This document shows, piece by piece, positions 47,331-54,263 of a stretch of 54,263 nucleotides of DNA. Both the position numbers and the translations under genes were made by a program. Every line of letters starts with the position of its first letter. The first letter of the stretch is position 1. The stretch covers positions 1 to 54,263 of the forward strand of contig NZ_QKZK01000024.1 of NCBI RefSeq assembly GCF_003254275.1, written 5' to 3'. Below the pieces are notes generated by a model that worked only from the letters and a program-made list of their open reading frames with translations, did not search any database and was not told where the DNA came from. This stretch comes from Breznakibacter xylanolyticus. GTDB taxonomy: Bacteria > Bacteroidota > Bacteroidia > Bacteroidales > Marinilabiliaceae.

Positions 47331-47580
47331 TGAATGATGGTTTTTTTCATGATTCGGTTGGCAAACAGGCCGCCAATAAATGGTGTTAGATAAACCAACC
47401 CCAGATAGGTACCATAAATATCTGACTTTTAATGGGGAGCAAAGCCCATCCCCCCTTATGAAGGGCATCGAGCATATAAAGCGAAAAAATACCCAACATG
47501 AGATAATAACCGAAACGCTCCCACATTTCGGTAAAAAAAAGCACCCATAACTCTTGGGGGTGTTTGCGAACTGGCTCCAT
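47327..47580 (-). pseudogene. Truncated, frameshifted N-terminus of a second POT transporter
   Basis: From ATG 47580 the frame reads MEPVRKHPQELWVLFFTEMW and on through ERFGYYLMLGIFSLYMLDAL, a typical POT start and first helix. Near 47420-47440 the frame shifts. The continuation is found in the next frame as DIYGTYLGLVYLTPFIGGLF, the loop and second helix, and it then stops at TGA overlapping the start of the intact POT gene. About 400 codons of the family are missing. The remnant is 85% or more diverged from the neighbouring copy except for shared family motifs, so it looks like an old tandem pair reduced by deletion. The 47581-47918 region beyond holds no gene; it should carry the nrf promoter, with only a TTGAACATTCAA palindrome near 47837 noticed. 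Confidence 0.85.
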
Positions 47581-47918
47581 CGTAGTTTTGATTATTAAGC
47601 TTTCACACACAACATACCATCAATGAAAACTTCATTCATGGCATGAATATGCAAAAATAGAAATTAAGGGGTCTTAACAAGACATGTAAAAAGCCAAATA
47701 GACATTTTAAAAAAAATATCATGAAAAAAGTTGTTCCTGCAAAAACGGAAAAAATGATGACTTGCTAGAACACGACAGCGAACCACAAAATTGGATTTAA
47801 AACAAACTATTCCTTTTCTAAAAAAAATTCATAACTTGAACATTCAAAACGGACAAAGCGAAAAGCAACCCCAAACGAAGAACCAACAGCAAAACACGCA
47901 AGCTAACCCGTCAATCAA

Positions 47919-48500
47919 ATGAAAAACCCCTTCACTATACTACCCCGGCAGTTTATTGTTCCGCTCATTTTATTGGGGGGCATTGCCACCGGCCTTGGTG
48001 CTTACACCATATACATGTCGCGGGCACACAGCTATGTATCAGACGATCCCACGGCCTGCATCAACTGCCATATCATGACACCTTATTATCAATCGTGGCA
48101 GCACAGCTCGCACGGCAAACAAACCCATTGCAACGACTGCCACGTCCCGCAGGACAACGTTTTTAACAAATACGCATTCAAGGCCATGGATGGCTTGTAC
48201 CATTCGGCCGTTTTTACCATGAAAGCAGAACCACAGGTGATACGCCCTCGTGATGCCAGCAAAAACGTGATTATGAACAACTGCATTCGTTGCCACTCGC
48301 AGTTGAACACCGAATTTGTAAAAACCGGAATGATTGCGTACACCCAAGTGAAGGCAGGCATGGGAAAAGCGTGTTGGGATTGCCACCGGGATGTACCGCA
48401 CACAGTGGTGAGCAACCTTTCATCGGCACCCAACGTGGTGGCTCCCTTGCCTAAATCGCCCGTGCCGGGATGGTTGAAAAAAATGATGACTAACAACTAA
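47919..48500 (+). CDS. nrfH: Cytochrome c nitrite reductase small subunit NrfH
   Basis: The 193-aa tetraheme NapC/NirT-type quinol dehydrogenase is anchored by one N-terminal helix (about 13-33). Four CxxCH haem sites are visible (CINCH, CNDCH, CIRCH, CWDCH). It passes electrons from the menaquinol pool to NrfA on the periplasmic face. It is the first gene of nrfHA-ccs, 13 bp upstream of nrfA. Confidence 0.96.
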   Translation: MKNPFTILPRQFIVPLILLGGIATGLGAYTIYMSRAHSYVSDDPTACINCHIMTPYYQSWQHSSHGKQTHCNDCHVPQDNVFNKYAFKAMDGLYHSAVFTMKAEPQVIRPRDASKNVIMNNCIRCHSQLNTEFVKTGMIAYTQVKAGMGKACWDCHRDVPHTVVSNLSSAPNVVAPLPKSPVPGWLKKMMTNN

Positions 48501-48513
48501 TCGAAATCATACA

Positions 48514-50013
48514 ATGTTACGAAAACTAACCGAATCAATCAGACGCAAACCCATTTTGGGATGGGCTTTGTTTACCGTCGTTATGGTGGCAGTATTTTTA
48601 CTGGGACTCTTGGCCGCTTCCATCACCGAGCGGAGAGCCGAAATCGCCACGCTCTACAATAACAAGAGAATTGCGATTTCGGGGATCAATGCCAAAAACG
48701 AAGAGTGGGGTATCAATTATCCTCGCGAATACAACACCTGGAAGAAAACCAAGGAGATGAATTTCAAAAGCAAACATTTGGGCAACACGCCCGAAGATGT
48801 GCTTGAACATCGTCCTGAAATGGTGGTGCTATGGGCCGGATATGCATTTGCCCGCGACTACTCGGCGCCTCGTGGACACATGCACGCGGTGGAAGACGTG
48901 ACCCACACGCTGCGCACCGGCACCCCCGACGAAACCCATAAAGACATGCAACCATCGACCTGCTGGACTTGTAAAAGCCCCGATGTGCCCCGCCGAATGA
49001 TGGAAGTCGGCATCGAAGCCTTTTACAAAGCCGCCTGGAGCGCCAACGGAGCAGAAATTGTCAATCCAATTGGCTGTGCCGATTGCCACGACCCGCAAAC
49101 CATGCATCTGACCATTACCCGTCCGGCACTCATTGAAGCCTTTGAACGACAAGGGCGCAAGATTTCGGAGGCCACACCACAACAAATGCGGTCGCTGGTT
49201 TGCGCGCAATGCCATGTTGAATACTATTTTAAAGGAGAAGGCAAGTACCTAACCTTCCCATGGGATGGCGGATTCACGGTTGAAACAATGGAAGCCTATT
49301 ACGATACCATGAGCTACAGCGACTGGACACATGCACTGAGCCGAGCCCCGATGCTAAAAGCCCAGCACCCGGACTACGAACTTTTTCTCCTCGGCCCTCA
49401 CTCTCAACGCGGACTGGGATGTGCCGACTGCCACATGCCTTACAAAGCTGAAGGTGGCATCAAATACAGCGACCATCAAATCATGAGCCCGCTAAAAAAT
49501 ATATCTTCGACTTGTCAAACCTGTCACCGCGACAGCGAAGATAATTTGCGCAACTATGTTTACACTTATCAGGACAAAGCACTGGAAATACGCAACCGCA
49601 TAGAACAAGAACTAAGCAAGGCACACATCATGGCCAGAACAGCCTGGGACAATGGCGCCTCCGATGCCAATATGCAACAAGCCCTGCAACTGATTAGGCA
49701 AGCTCAATGGCGATGGGACTTCGCAGTCGCATCTCACGGCGGTGCTTTCCATGCCCCCGTTGAAACACAACGCATATTGGCACACAGCCTTGATCGATCG
49801 CTGCAAGCACAACTGGAATTGCAAAAAGTGCTATTTTCACTTGGCGTAACCGACATACAACTCCCCGATATTTCCACCAAATCCAAAGCACAGGAATACA
49901 TTGGACTGGACATGAAAACCTTAAGGACAGAAAAAGACAACTGGCTTAAAACCACACTGCCCGCCTGGCTCGAAAAAGCCAAATCAGAAGGCAAAATTGT
50001 TTCATCATTATAA
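48514..50013 (+). CDS. nrfA: Ammonia-forming cytochrome c nitrite reductase NrfA
   Basis: The 499-aa pentaheme enzyme reduces nitrite to ammonium with six electrons. The active-site haem is bound by CWTCK (Cys150-Lys154), whose Lys replaces the usual His ligand, and four CxxCH sites follow (CADCH at about 188, CAQCH, CADCH, CQTCH). An N-terminal hydrophobic segment (about 14-37) is a signal or anchor. The stop overlaps the start of the ResB-like gene by 1 bp, so expression is coupled to maturation factors. Confidence 0.97.
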   Translation: MLRKLTESIRRKPILGWALFTVVMVAVFLLGLLAASITERRAEIATLYNNKRIAISGINAKNEEWGINYPREYNTWKKTKEMNFKSKHLGNTPEDVLEHRPEMVVLWAGYAFARDYSAPRGHMHAVEDVTHTLRTGTPDETHKDMQPSTCWTCKSPDVPRRMMEVGIEAFYKAAWSANGAEIVNPIGCADCHDPQTMHLTITRPALIEAFERQGRKISEATPQQMRSLVCAQCHVEYYFKGEGKYLTFPWDGGFTVETMEAYYDTMSYSDWTHALSRAPMLKAQHPDYELFLLGPHSQRGLGCADCHMPYKAEGGIKYSDHQIMSPLKNISSTCQTCHRDSEDNLRNYVYTYQDKALEIRNRIEQELSKAHIMARTAWDNGASDANMQQALQLIRQAQWRWDFAVASHGGAFHAPVETQRILAHSLDRSLQAQLELQKVLFSLGVTDIQLPDISTKSKAQEYIGLDMKTLRTEKDNWLKTTLPAWLEKAKSEGKIVSSL

Positions 50014-51263
50014 TGACATCAATCAATAAAAGAAAATTCTGGCAGTCACCATGGGGATATCCCGAAAGCATTGCGGTGACTGCCGGCATCATTGCCATTG
50101 GCATTATCCTACAACTCACGGTCGGCTCCTTTAATTTTTACCTGCTGGCGTTCCCGTCCAATCTCATCATTGCCGGTCTGCTGACTGCCGCCTGTGTAAC
50201 AATGGGGTTCAAAGCTCCCAACAACCATTGGGTTCGATGGCTGTCGGGGGTTAGCATGGCAGTCTCATTGCTCATGGGGTTATTGATTTTAGGTATCATC
50301 ATGGGCTTTACTCCCCAACAAGCCGACGAAACGGCGACCAATTCCAAACCTGGGTTCGACATCATGACGCGATCGTGGCCATTTGTGCTCATCTACAGCC
50401 TCACGTTACTATCCCTTGGCACACTCAACGCACGGCGACTCATCGCATTTCGGTGGCGCGACTATGCTTTTTACCTGAACCACATTGGTCTCTGGCTGCT
50501 CTTAATGGCCTCGGGACTAGGTTATGCCGACATGGAACGCTACGTGATGTACGTCAGGGAAGGGGAAACAGAATGGCGCGTTTACGATGACGAAAACAAC
50601 ATCAGGGAGTTGCCTTTGGCCATTGAACTAAAGGATTTTGACATGGATGTTTATCCGCCACGACTGGCCATCATCGACCGTCACAACGGGCAAGTGCTCC
50701 CCTTTGAGAATCCGCAGTTCTTTGCCATCGATACAGATACACCAACAGGAGTACTTGCGGGTTGGACCATCCAATTGGAACAATACATTCACCAAGCCGT
50801 CCGTAACAGCGACAGCACCTATCGCGAAGTTCCCATGCCGGGGGCATCGCCGGCCGTGCTGGTTCGGGCATATAACGATTCCCTGCTACGCAAAGGATGG
50901 GTGTGTGCAGGCAATCAGACACAAATGGTGATGACACTTTCGCTCGATGACCATCACAGCCTGGTGATGACAACCGCCGAACCACGTAGTTTTGAATCGG
51001 ACATCGTGGTGTACACAAAGGATGGCAAACAAAAGTCGGCACTTCTGCGCGTGAACCATCCCGTGAGCGTGGGTGCCTGGACCATTTATCAATATGGTTA
51101 TGACAACAACGCCGGACGTTTGTCTGCGTTCAGCAGCTTTGAACTGGTATATGATCCGTGGTTGATGCCGGTGATTGCAGGCATCATCATGATGATGCTG
51201 GGGTCGGTGTGCATGTTGTGGATTGGCCGAAAAGTAAAGACAACAAAACATGACTTGGAATAA
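50013..51263 (+). CDS. ResB/Ccs1-like cytochrome c biogenesis protein
   Basis: The 416-aa membrane protein has about five N-terminal helices, a large extracytoplasmic domain (about 170-385) and a final helix near 387-407. It carries LNHIGLWLLLMASGLGYADMER, typical of the ResB/Ccs1 component of system II cytochrome c maturation, which brings haem and reduced apocytochrome together. It directly follows nrfA and overlaps the CcsA-like gene by 14 bp, the standard Bacteroidota nrfHA-ccs order. It is shorter than many ResB proteins. Confidence 0.82.
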   Translation: MTSINKRKFWQSPWGYPESIAVTAGIIAIGIILQLTVGSFNFYLLAFPSNLIIAGLLTAACVTMGFKAPNNHWVRWLSGVSMAVSLLMGLLILGIIMGFTPQQADETATNSKPGFDIMTRSWPFVLIYSLTLLSLGTLNARRLIAFRWRDYAFYLNHIGLWLLLMASGLGYADMERYVMYVREGETEWRVYDDENNIRELPLAIELKDFDMDVYPPRLAIIDRHNGQVLPFENPQFFAIDTDTPTGVLAGWTIQLEQYIHQAVRNSDSTYREVPMPGASPAVLVRAYNDSLLRKGWVCAGNQTQMVMTLSLDDHHSLVMTTAEPRSFESDIVVYTKDGKQKSALLRVNHPVSVGAWTIYQYGYDNNAGRLSAFSSFELVYDPWLMPVIAGIIMMMLGSVCMLWIGRKVKTTKHDLE

Positions 51264-52029
51264 CTTTATATGGTTTGCTCTGCCGGCCATGGCATGCTGG
51301 TGCGGTGCCGGAACAACAATTTATCACAAGCGGGGAAGCACACCCGCCAACTGGCTGATGTTATTGGGCATTGCCATTTTTGCAGTGTTCATTATCGGTT
51401 TTTGGATGCACTTAGAACGACCACCATTACGCACCATGGGTGAAACACGGTTGTGGTACTCGTTCTTCCTCTCGTCGGTGGGATATGTGGCATACCGCCG
51501 CTGGCGCTATCCGTGGTTACTGAGCTTCTCGGCTGTGGTGGCAACAGTGTTTGTGCTGATGAACCTGATGAAACCCGAAATCCACTCCAAGAGTCTAATG
51601 CCGGCCTTGCAAAGCAATTGGTTTGTGCCACATGTCACCTCCTACATTTTGTCGTATGCCATGCTGGGAGCGGCCACCATCGGAGCCATCATTCAACTGA
51701 ACCGACCGCAAGGTTACGCCCCCGGCATCTTCGACCTCATCGACAACCTGATATATATTGGATATGGATTCCTGATGCTTGGCCTTTTGATGGGCGCATT
51801 ATGGGCAAAAGCAGCATGGGGGCATTACTGGTCGTGGGATCCTAAAGAAACATGGGCCTTCATTACCGCAACAGCCTATGTGGCATACATTCACATCAGA
51901 CTTCGCAAAGGAACTGCATCTGAAACATTTGCATTGTGGATGTTGCCGGTTGCATTTGTGCTACTAATAATTACCTGGCTGGGGGTAAAATATTTGCCGG
52001 CTGCACAGGGAAGCATTCATGTCTATTAA
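51250..52029 (+). CDS. ccsA: CcsA/ResC-like cytochrome c assembly protein
   Basis: The 259-aa protein of about seven to eight helices carries the tryptophan-rich haem-handling signature WGHYWSWDPKETWAF, diagnostic of the CcsA/CcmC/CcmF superfamily, flanked by helices with conserved His (VPHVTSYILSY and YVAYIHIRLRK). With the ResB-like protein it forms the system II haem lyase that attaches haem to the NrfHA CxxCH/CxxCK sites. It is the last gene of the operon, and no clear terminator is seen in the 100-bp gap that follows. Confidence 0.9.
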   Translation: MTWNNFIWFALPAMACWCGAGTTIYHKRGSTPANWLMLLGIAIFAVFIIGFWMHLERPPLRTMGETRLWYSFFLSSVGYVAYRRWRYPWLLSFSAVVATVFVLMNLMKPEIHSKSLMPALQSNWFVPHVTSYILSYAMLGAATIGAIIQLNRPQGYAPGIFDLIDNLIYIGYGFLMLGLLMGALWAKAAWGHYWSWDPKETWAFITATAYVAYIHIRLRKGTASETFALWMLPVAFVLLIITWLGVKYLPAAQGSIHVY

Positions 52030-52130
52030 ACAGGAGATTGGAATGAGTCAAGTTTTACACAACCAGAAGGATGAACATAAAAAGAATATCTAATCCGTTA
52101 AACTCAAATACAATTGAACATTAAACAACC

Positions 52131-52730
52131 TCACGAATACCTCCTAAAATAATTCCTCATCCATCGCATCCGTTTAATGCCATTGCCTACCGGATAGCGG
52201 TACAACCCACTCATATTATTAAACACGATGGCAACAACCAATAAAATCAACGCACCTGTAAACACCGGGAATACCACGTAACCATATCCCAAAGCCTGAA
52301 TCCGATCACCGCCAATCACGGCAATCAAAGCCGTAGCACCTCCGGGGGGATGTAACGTTTTGGTGAGTTGCATCAACACGATGGATCCGGCTACGGCCAA
52401 CGGTGCTGACAACCAAATGATATCAGGCACAAAACGCCCAATAGAAACCCCCAGTAACGCAGAAACAACATGACCGCCAAGCAAATTACGAGGTTGAGCC
52501 AATGGACTTTGACAAGCACCATAAACCAACACACTCGACGCACCAAACGATCCGATTAAAAACACATTATCAAGTTGCCGAAATAATAAACTCTGCAAAA
52601 AAGCAATCAGCCCGATCCCCAAAAAAGCGCCAATAAAGGACCAGAAAAATGTTTTAAAATCAACCATCGTTTCACGATACACCACATACCGAGAAATACG
52701 CCATCCACGAGTTACGCGCTTTAAAACCAT
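52131..52730 (-). CDS. HPP-family integral membrane protein (possible nitrite transporter)
   Basis: The protein of about 199 aa has four to five helices and the family motif HPPGGATALIAVIGG. Some HPP proteins of cyanobacteria and chloroplasts are nitrite transporters. Its position beside nrfHA, convergent with that operon, fits nitrite handling, but transport is unproven here. The frame can begin at GTG 52733, ATG 52730 or a later ATG at 52667 (MVDFKTFFWS); I give 52730. There is no CBS domain. Confidence 0.85.
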   Translation of the reverse strand: MVLKRVTRGWRISRYVVYRETMVDFKTFFWSFIGAFLGIGLIAFLQSLLFRQLDNVFLIGSFGASSVLVYGACQSPLAQPRNLLGGHVVSALLGVSIGRFVPDIIWLSAPLAVAGSIVLMQLTKTLHPPGGATALIAVIGGDRIQALGYGYVVFPVFTGALILLVVAIVFNNMSGLYRYPVGNGIKRMRWMRNYFRRYS

Positions 52731-52857
52731 CACAACAAATTAATTGGATTTTTAGGCTTTAATATCTTTGGAATTGCCCATTTAGAGTTAGTTGATATTA
52801 CATGAAAGAATATGTATATTACTATCAATACACACTCAATGGATATTCATTGTAAAA

Positions 52858-53196
52858 TTAGTCTTTGATTACCTTAAATAAGGGACTATTAATGCCTTGT
52901 TGTTTAAATAGATATGTCACGCTAAAGCTATCTTCTTCATCAACATCATACGAAAATTCCAATGTTAAATTACCTGTACTTTTATCTTCGGAAAGCGTAC
53001 CAGTATCATAAACATGGTCAAGACTGAAATATTGAATACCTGTAATTTTTTTCAGTTCTTGTTCAGCAGCTTTGCATATGGCCTTAATTTCAGGTGACAC
53101 CACTGAAATATCACTAAAATCATACTTTGATAAATTTATATCAAATTTATCTTGATTAAAATTTTCAAACAATTTTATGTATTTTAATTTCTTCAT
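52858..53196 (-). CDS. Unknown passenger protein of the insertion sequence
   Basis: The 112-aa acidic protein begins MKKLKYIKLFENFNQDKFD, an N-terminus style common in phage and mobile-element proteins, then KAICKAAEQELKKITG and a beta-rich end (NLTLEFSYDVDEEDSFSVTYLF). No family is recognised. It lies between the two terminal inverted repeats of the IS, 61 bp downstream of the transposase gene on the same strand. A perfect inverted repeat overlaps its start codon. It is AT-rich, like the transposase. Confidence 0.6.
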   Translation of the reverse strand: MKKLKYIKLFENFNQDKFDINLSKYDFSDISVVSPEIKAICKAAEQELKKITGIQYFSLDHVYDTGTLSEDKSTGNLTLEFSYDVDEEDSFSVTYLFKQQGINSPLFKVIKD

Positions 53197-53219
53197 ATAC
53201 TACGTTTTTTGTAGTATAT
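53195..53219 (-). promoter_or_regulatory. Inverted repeat over the passenger start codon
   Basis: ATATACTAC (53195-53203) and GTAGTATAT (53211-53219) are perfect inverted repeats separated by 7 nt, and the left arm includes part of the passenger ATG (53194-53196). In DNA it could be an operator. In RNA the hairpin would occlude the start codon. No U-tract follows, so it is not a standard terminator. Confidence 0.5.
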
Positions 53220-53257
53220 ATTGAAATCAAAATGTCATTTTTTGTAAATATTTAGGC

Positions 53258-54175
53258 TTAAACGGCACATGGAATTAATTTCTTTGGAAATGGTTGGTGA
53301 GCAATACCTTTAAGAATAGCCGAATGAAAGTGAGTTTCTTTCCACTGACTTCTATTGATTCTGAAACAGAACTCATTCAAATATGATTCTATGTGTTCAT
53401 GTGAAGATTTGTGATAAACACCACGAATCCATGATTTGAATTGTTGAATCATTCGATTCATCGGGTTATTGTTCTTTTTCATTCCTGATTTATCCTCAAT
53501 CATATCATAATCACCATCCATTCGGTTGTAGCCTTTCCAACCATCTGTAATGACTTCTGTACCTAATGCAATGTGTTTATCAAATATTCTTCGTAGTTCT
53601 TTACCTGAGTAATTCTTGATTTTCAATCCATAGACTCGTTTGATTCCATTACGTTTCGTGGCTTCAACCACCATAACGATTTTGCGTTTCTTTGCATCAT
53701 TGCTTCGTCCTGTTTTACCCCCTTCATATTCACCAACGACAAATTCATCAACATAAACCACTGAATCACCGCCATCATTATCTACTGGATAATCCCCACT
53801 TGATTTAAGGCTTTCACGGTATTTACGCATGAATAACCATGCAGTTTTTCTATTGATGTCGTATTTTCTTGCCATCTGTAAAGCAGAAAGAGATTTAGTC
53901 GTTGTAGCCATTTCAAAGACAATGTGAAATGCAGTCCTCAATGGAAATTTGATATTATGAAATATTGTATGTGCCGTTGCAGAATGTGGTCTTAAACAAT
54001 GCTTACATATCTTAGTAAAAGGTTCGCTTGGACTATTCCATGCATCATTATGACTACATTTTGTGCAGGTAAAGCCTTCTTTCCATTTGTAGTATGCAAG
54101 ATATTCTCTACAATCATTATCAGTCTTAAATCGCTCTTGAAACTGAAATAAACTCATGCCTTTGAAGATGTCCAT
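53258..54175 (-). CDS. IS1595-family (ISXO2-like) transposase
   Basis: The 305-aa transposase has an N-terminal zinc ribbon (CTKCSHNDAW then CKHC, about residues 36-60), a helix-turn-helix-like region (LSALQMARKYDINRKTAWLFMRKYR) and an ISXO2-like catalytic domain. Candidate acidic residues lie in YVDEFVVGEYEGG, TDGWKGYNRM and HEHIESYLNEFCFRINR. The frame appears full length and uninterrupted, so the element may be active. It lies inside the 13-bp inverted repeats. The start at 54175 (MDIFKGMSLFQFQERF) is typical of the family. Confidence 0.93.
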   Translation of the reverse strand: MDIFKGMSLFQFQERFKTDNDCREYLAYYKWKEGFTCTKCSHNDAWNSPSEPFTKICKHCLRPHSATAHTIFHNIKFPLRTAFHIVFEMATTTKSLSALQMARKYDINRKTAWLFMRKYRESLKSSGDYPVDNDGGDSVVYVDEFVVGEYEGGKTGRSNDAKKRKIVMVVEATKRNGIKRVYGLKIKNYSGKELRRIFDKHIALGTEVITDGWKGYNRMDGDYDMIEDKSGMKKNNNPMNRMIQQFKSWIRGVYHKSSHEHIESYLNEFCFRINRSQWKETHFHSAILKGIAHQPFPKKLIPCAV

Positions 54176-54263
54176 AGCTGTATCCTTTTATTTGATACAA
54201 ATATAAATTATAATCAACTAATTTGCAACATTTATTTCACTAACATTATGTGGGCAATTCCAA

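Larger units (their letters stand above)
52768..54263 (-). mobile_element. IS1595-type insertion sequence with passenger gene
   Basis: TTGGAATTGCCCA (52768-52780) and its exact reverse complement TGGGCAATTCCAA (54251-54263) bound a block of about 1.5 kb. Beyond the 13 perfect bases the ends share further matches, including TTAGT at the same offset. The block holds a transposase and, nearer the left end, a 112-aa passenger ORF. It is visibly more AT-rich than the neighbouring operons. The right end coincides with the last base of the window, so the target duplication cannot be checked and the true end may lie slightly beyond. Confidence 0.85.

Noticed and set aside
47837-47848. FNR/CRP-like operator TTGAACATTCAA upstream of nrfH
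   Set aside because: Palindromic, but spacing and core do not fit TTGAT-N4-ATCAA; too weak to call.

Overview
The window reads as chromosomal DNA of a Bacteroidota bacterium, most likely a marine or anaerobic Bacteroidales/Marinilabiliales-type lineage. The evidence is Bacteroidota-type promoters (TTG, about 17-20 nt, TAnnTTTG), a Bacteroidota-style V-type ATPase operon carrying a DUF2764 gene, propeller-type LytS sensors, FabV, and the nrfHA-ccs operon. No rRNA genes and no CRISPR array are present.

Layout. 1-822: non-coding, with a possible structured RNA, an 8-bp repeat and an 11-bp-periodic CGAAG array. 823-2862: an orphan sensor kinase with a sugar-binding-like sensor domain. 3015-4507: recA and bcp on the minus strand. 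4962-9228: a TPR/PD40/SPOR envelope protein, clpS, an NfeD protein and floA. 9386-9583: tRNA-Ser(GCT) and tRNA-Pro(TGG) behind a clear promoter. 9624-10476: a palindrome-rich non-coding stretch with a second 11-bp tandem array. 10477-19385 (minus): a chemoreceptor, a voltage-gated-type K+ channel, a VTT membrane protein, fabV, and a 1160-aa protein that is probably a PPi-type PEP carboxykinase. 19976-22870: two lipoproteins, a DbpA-like helicase, two candidate tiny membrane ORFs and a zinc-ribbon protein. 23123-29069: a LytTR regulator overlapping a propeller sensor whose frame is interrupted by one amber codon, a cyclase-family hydrolase and another sensor kinase. 29081-34961 (minus): a compact RNA-metabolism cluster (DUF5063, RNase D-like, RlmI-like, RhlE-like, Tex). 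35481-43005: the V-type ATPase operon (E, DUF2764, A, B, D, I, K), with Na+-type ion-site residues in K. 43199-47580: a small hypothetical protein, rsgA, a tandem universal stress protein, a POT peptide transporter and the truncated remnant of a second POT gene. 47919-52029: nrfH, nrfA and two cytochrome c maturation genes, i.e. dissimilatory nitrite reduction to ammonium, followed by a divergently oriented HPP-family membrane protein (a family with known nitrite transporters). 52768-54263: an IS1595-type insertion sequence with 13-bp terminal inverted repeats and an unknown passenger gene.

How the genes fit together. The organism probably respires nitrite with NrfHA and assembles its c-type cytochromes by the Ccs (system II) route. 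It uses a probably Na+-coupled rotary ATPase, takes up peptides, and may use pyrophosphate at the PEP/oxaloacetate node. Most genes are core functions. The accessory signals are the two 11-bp-phased repeat arrays, the candidate RNA at the left edge, the amber-interrupted sensor and the IS with its passenger gene.
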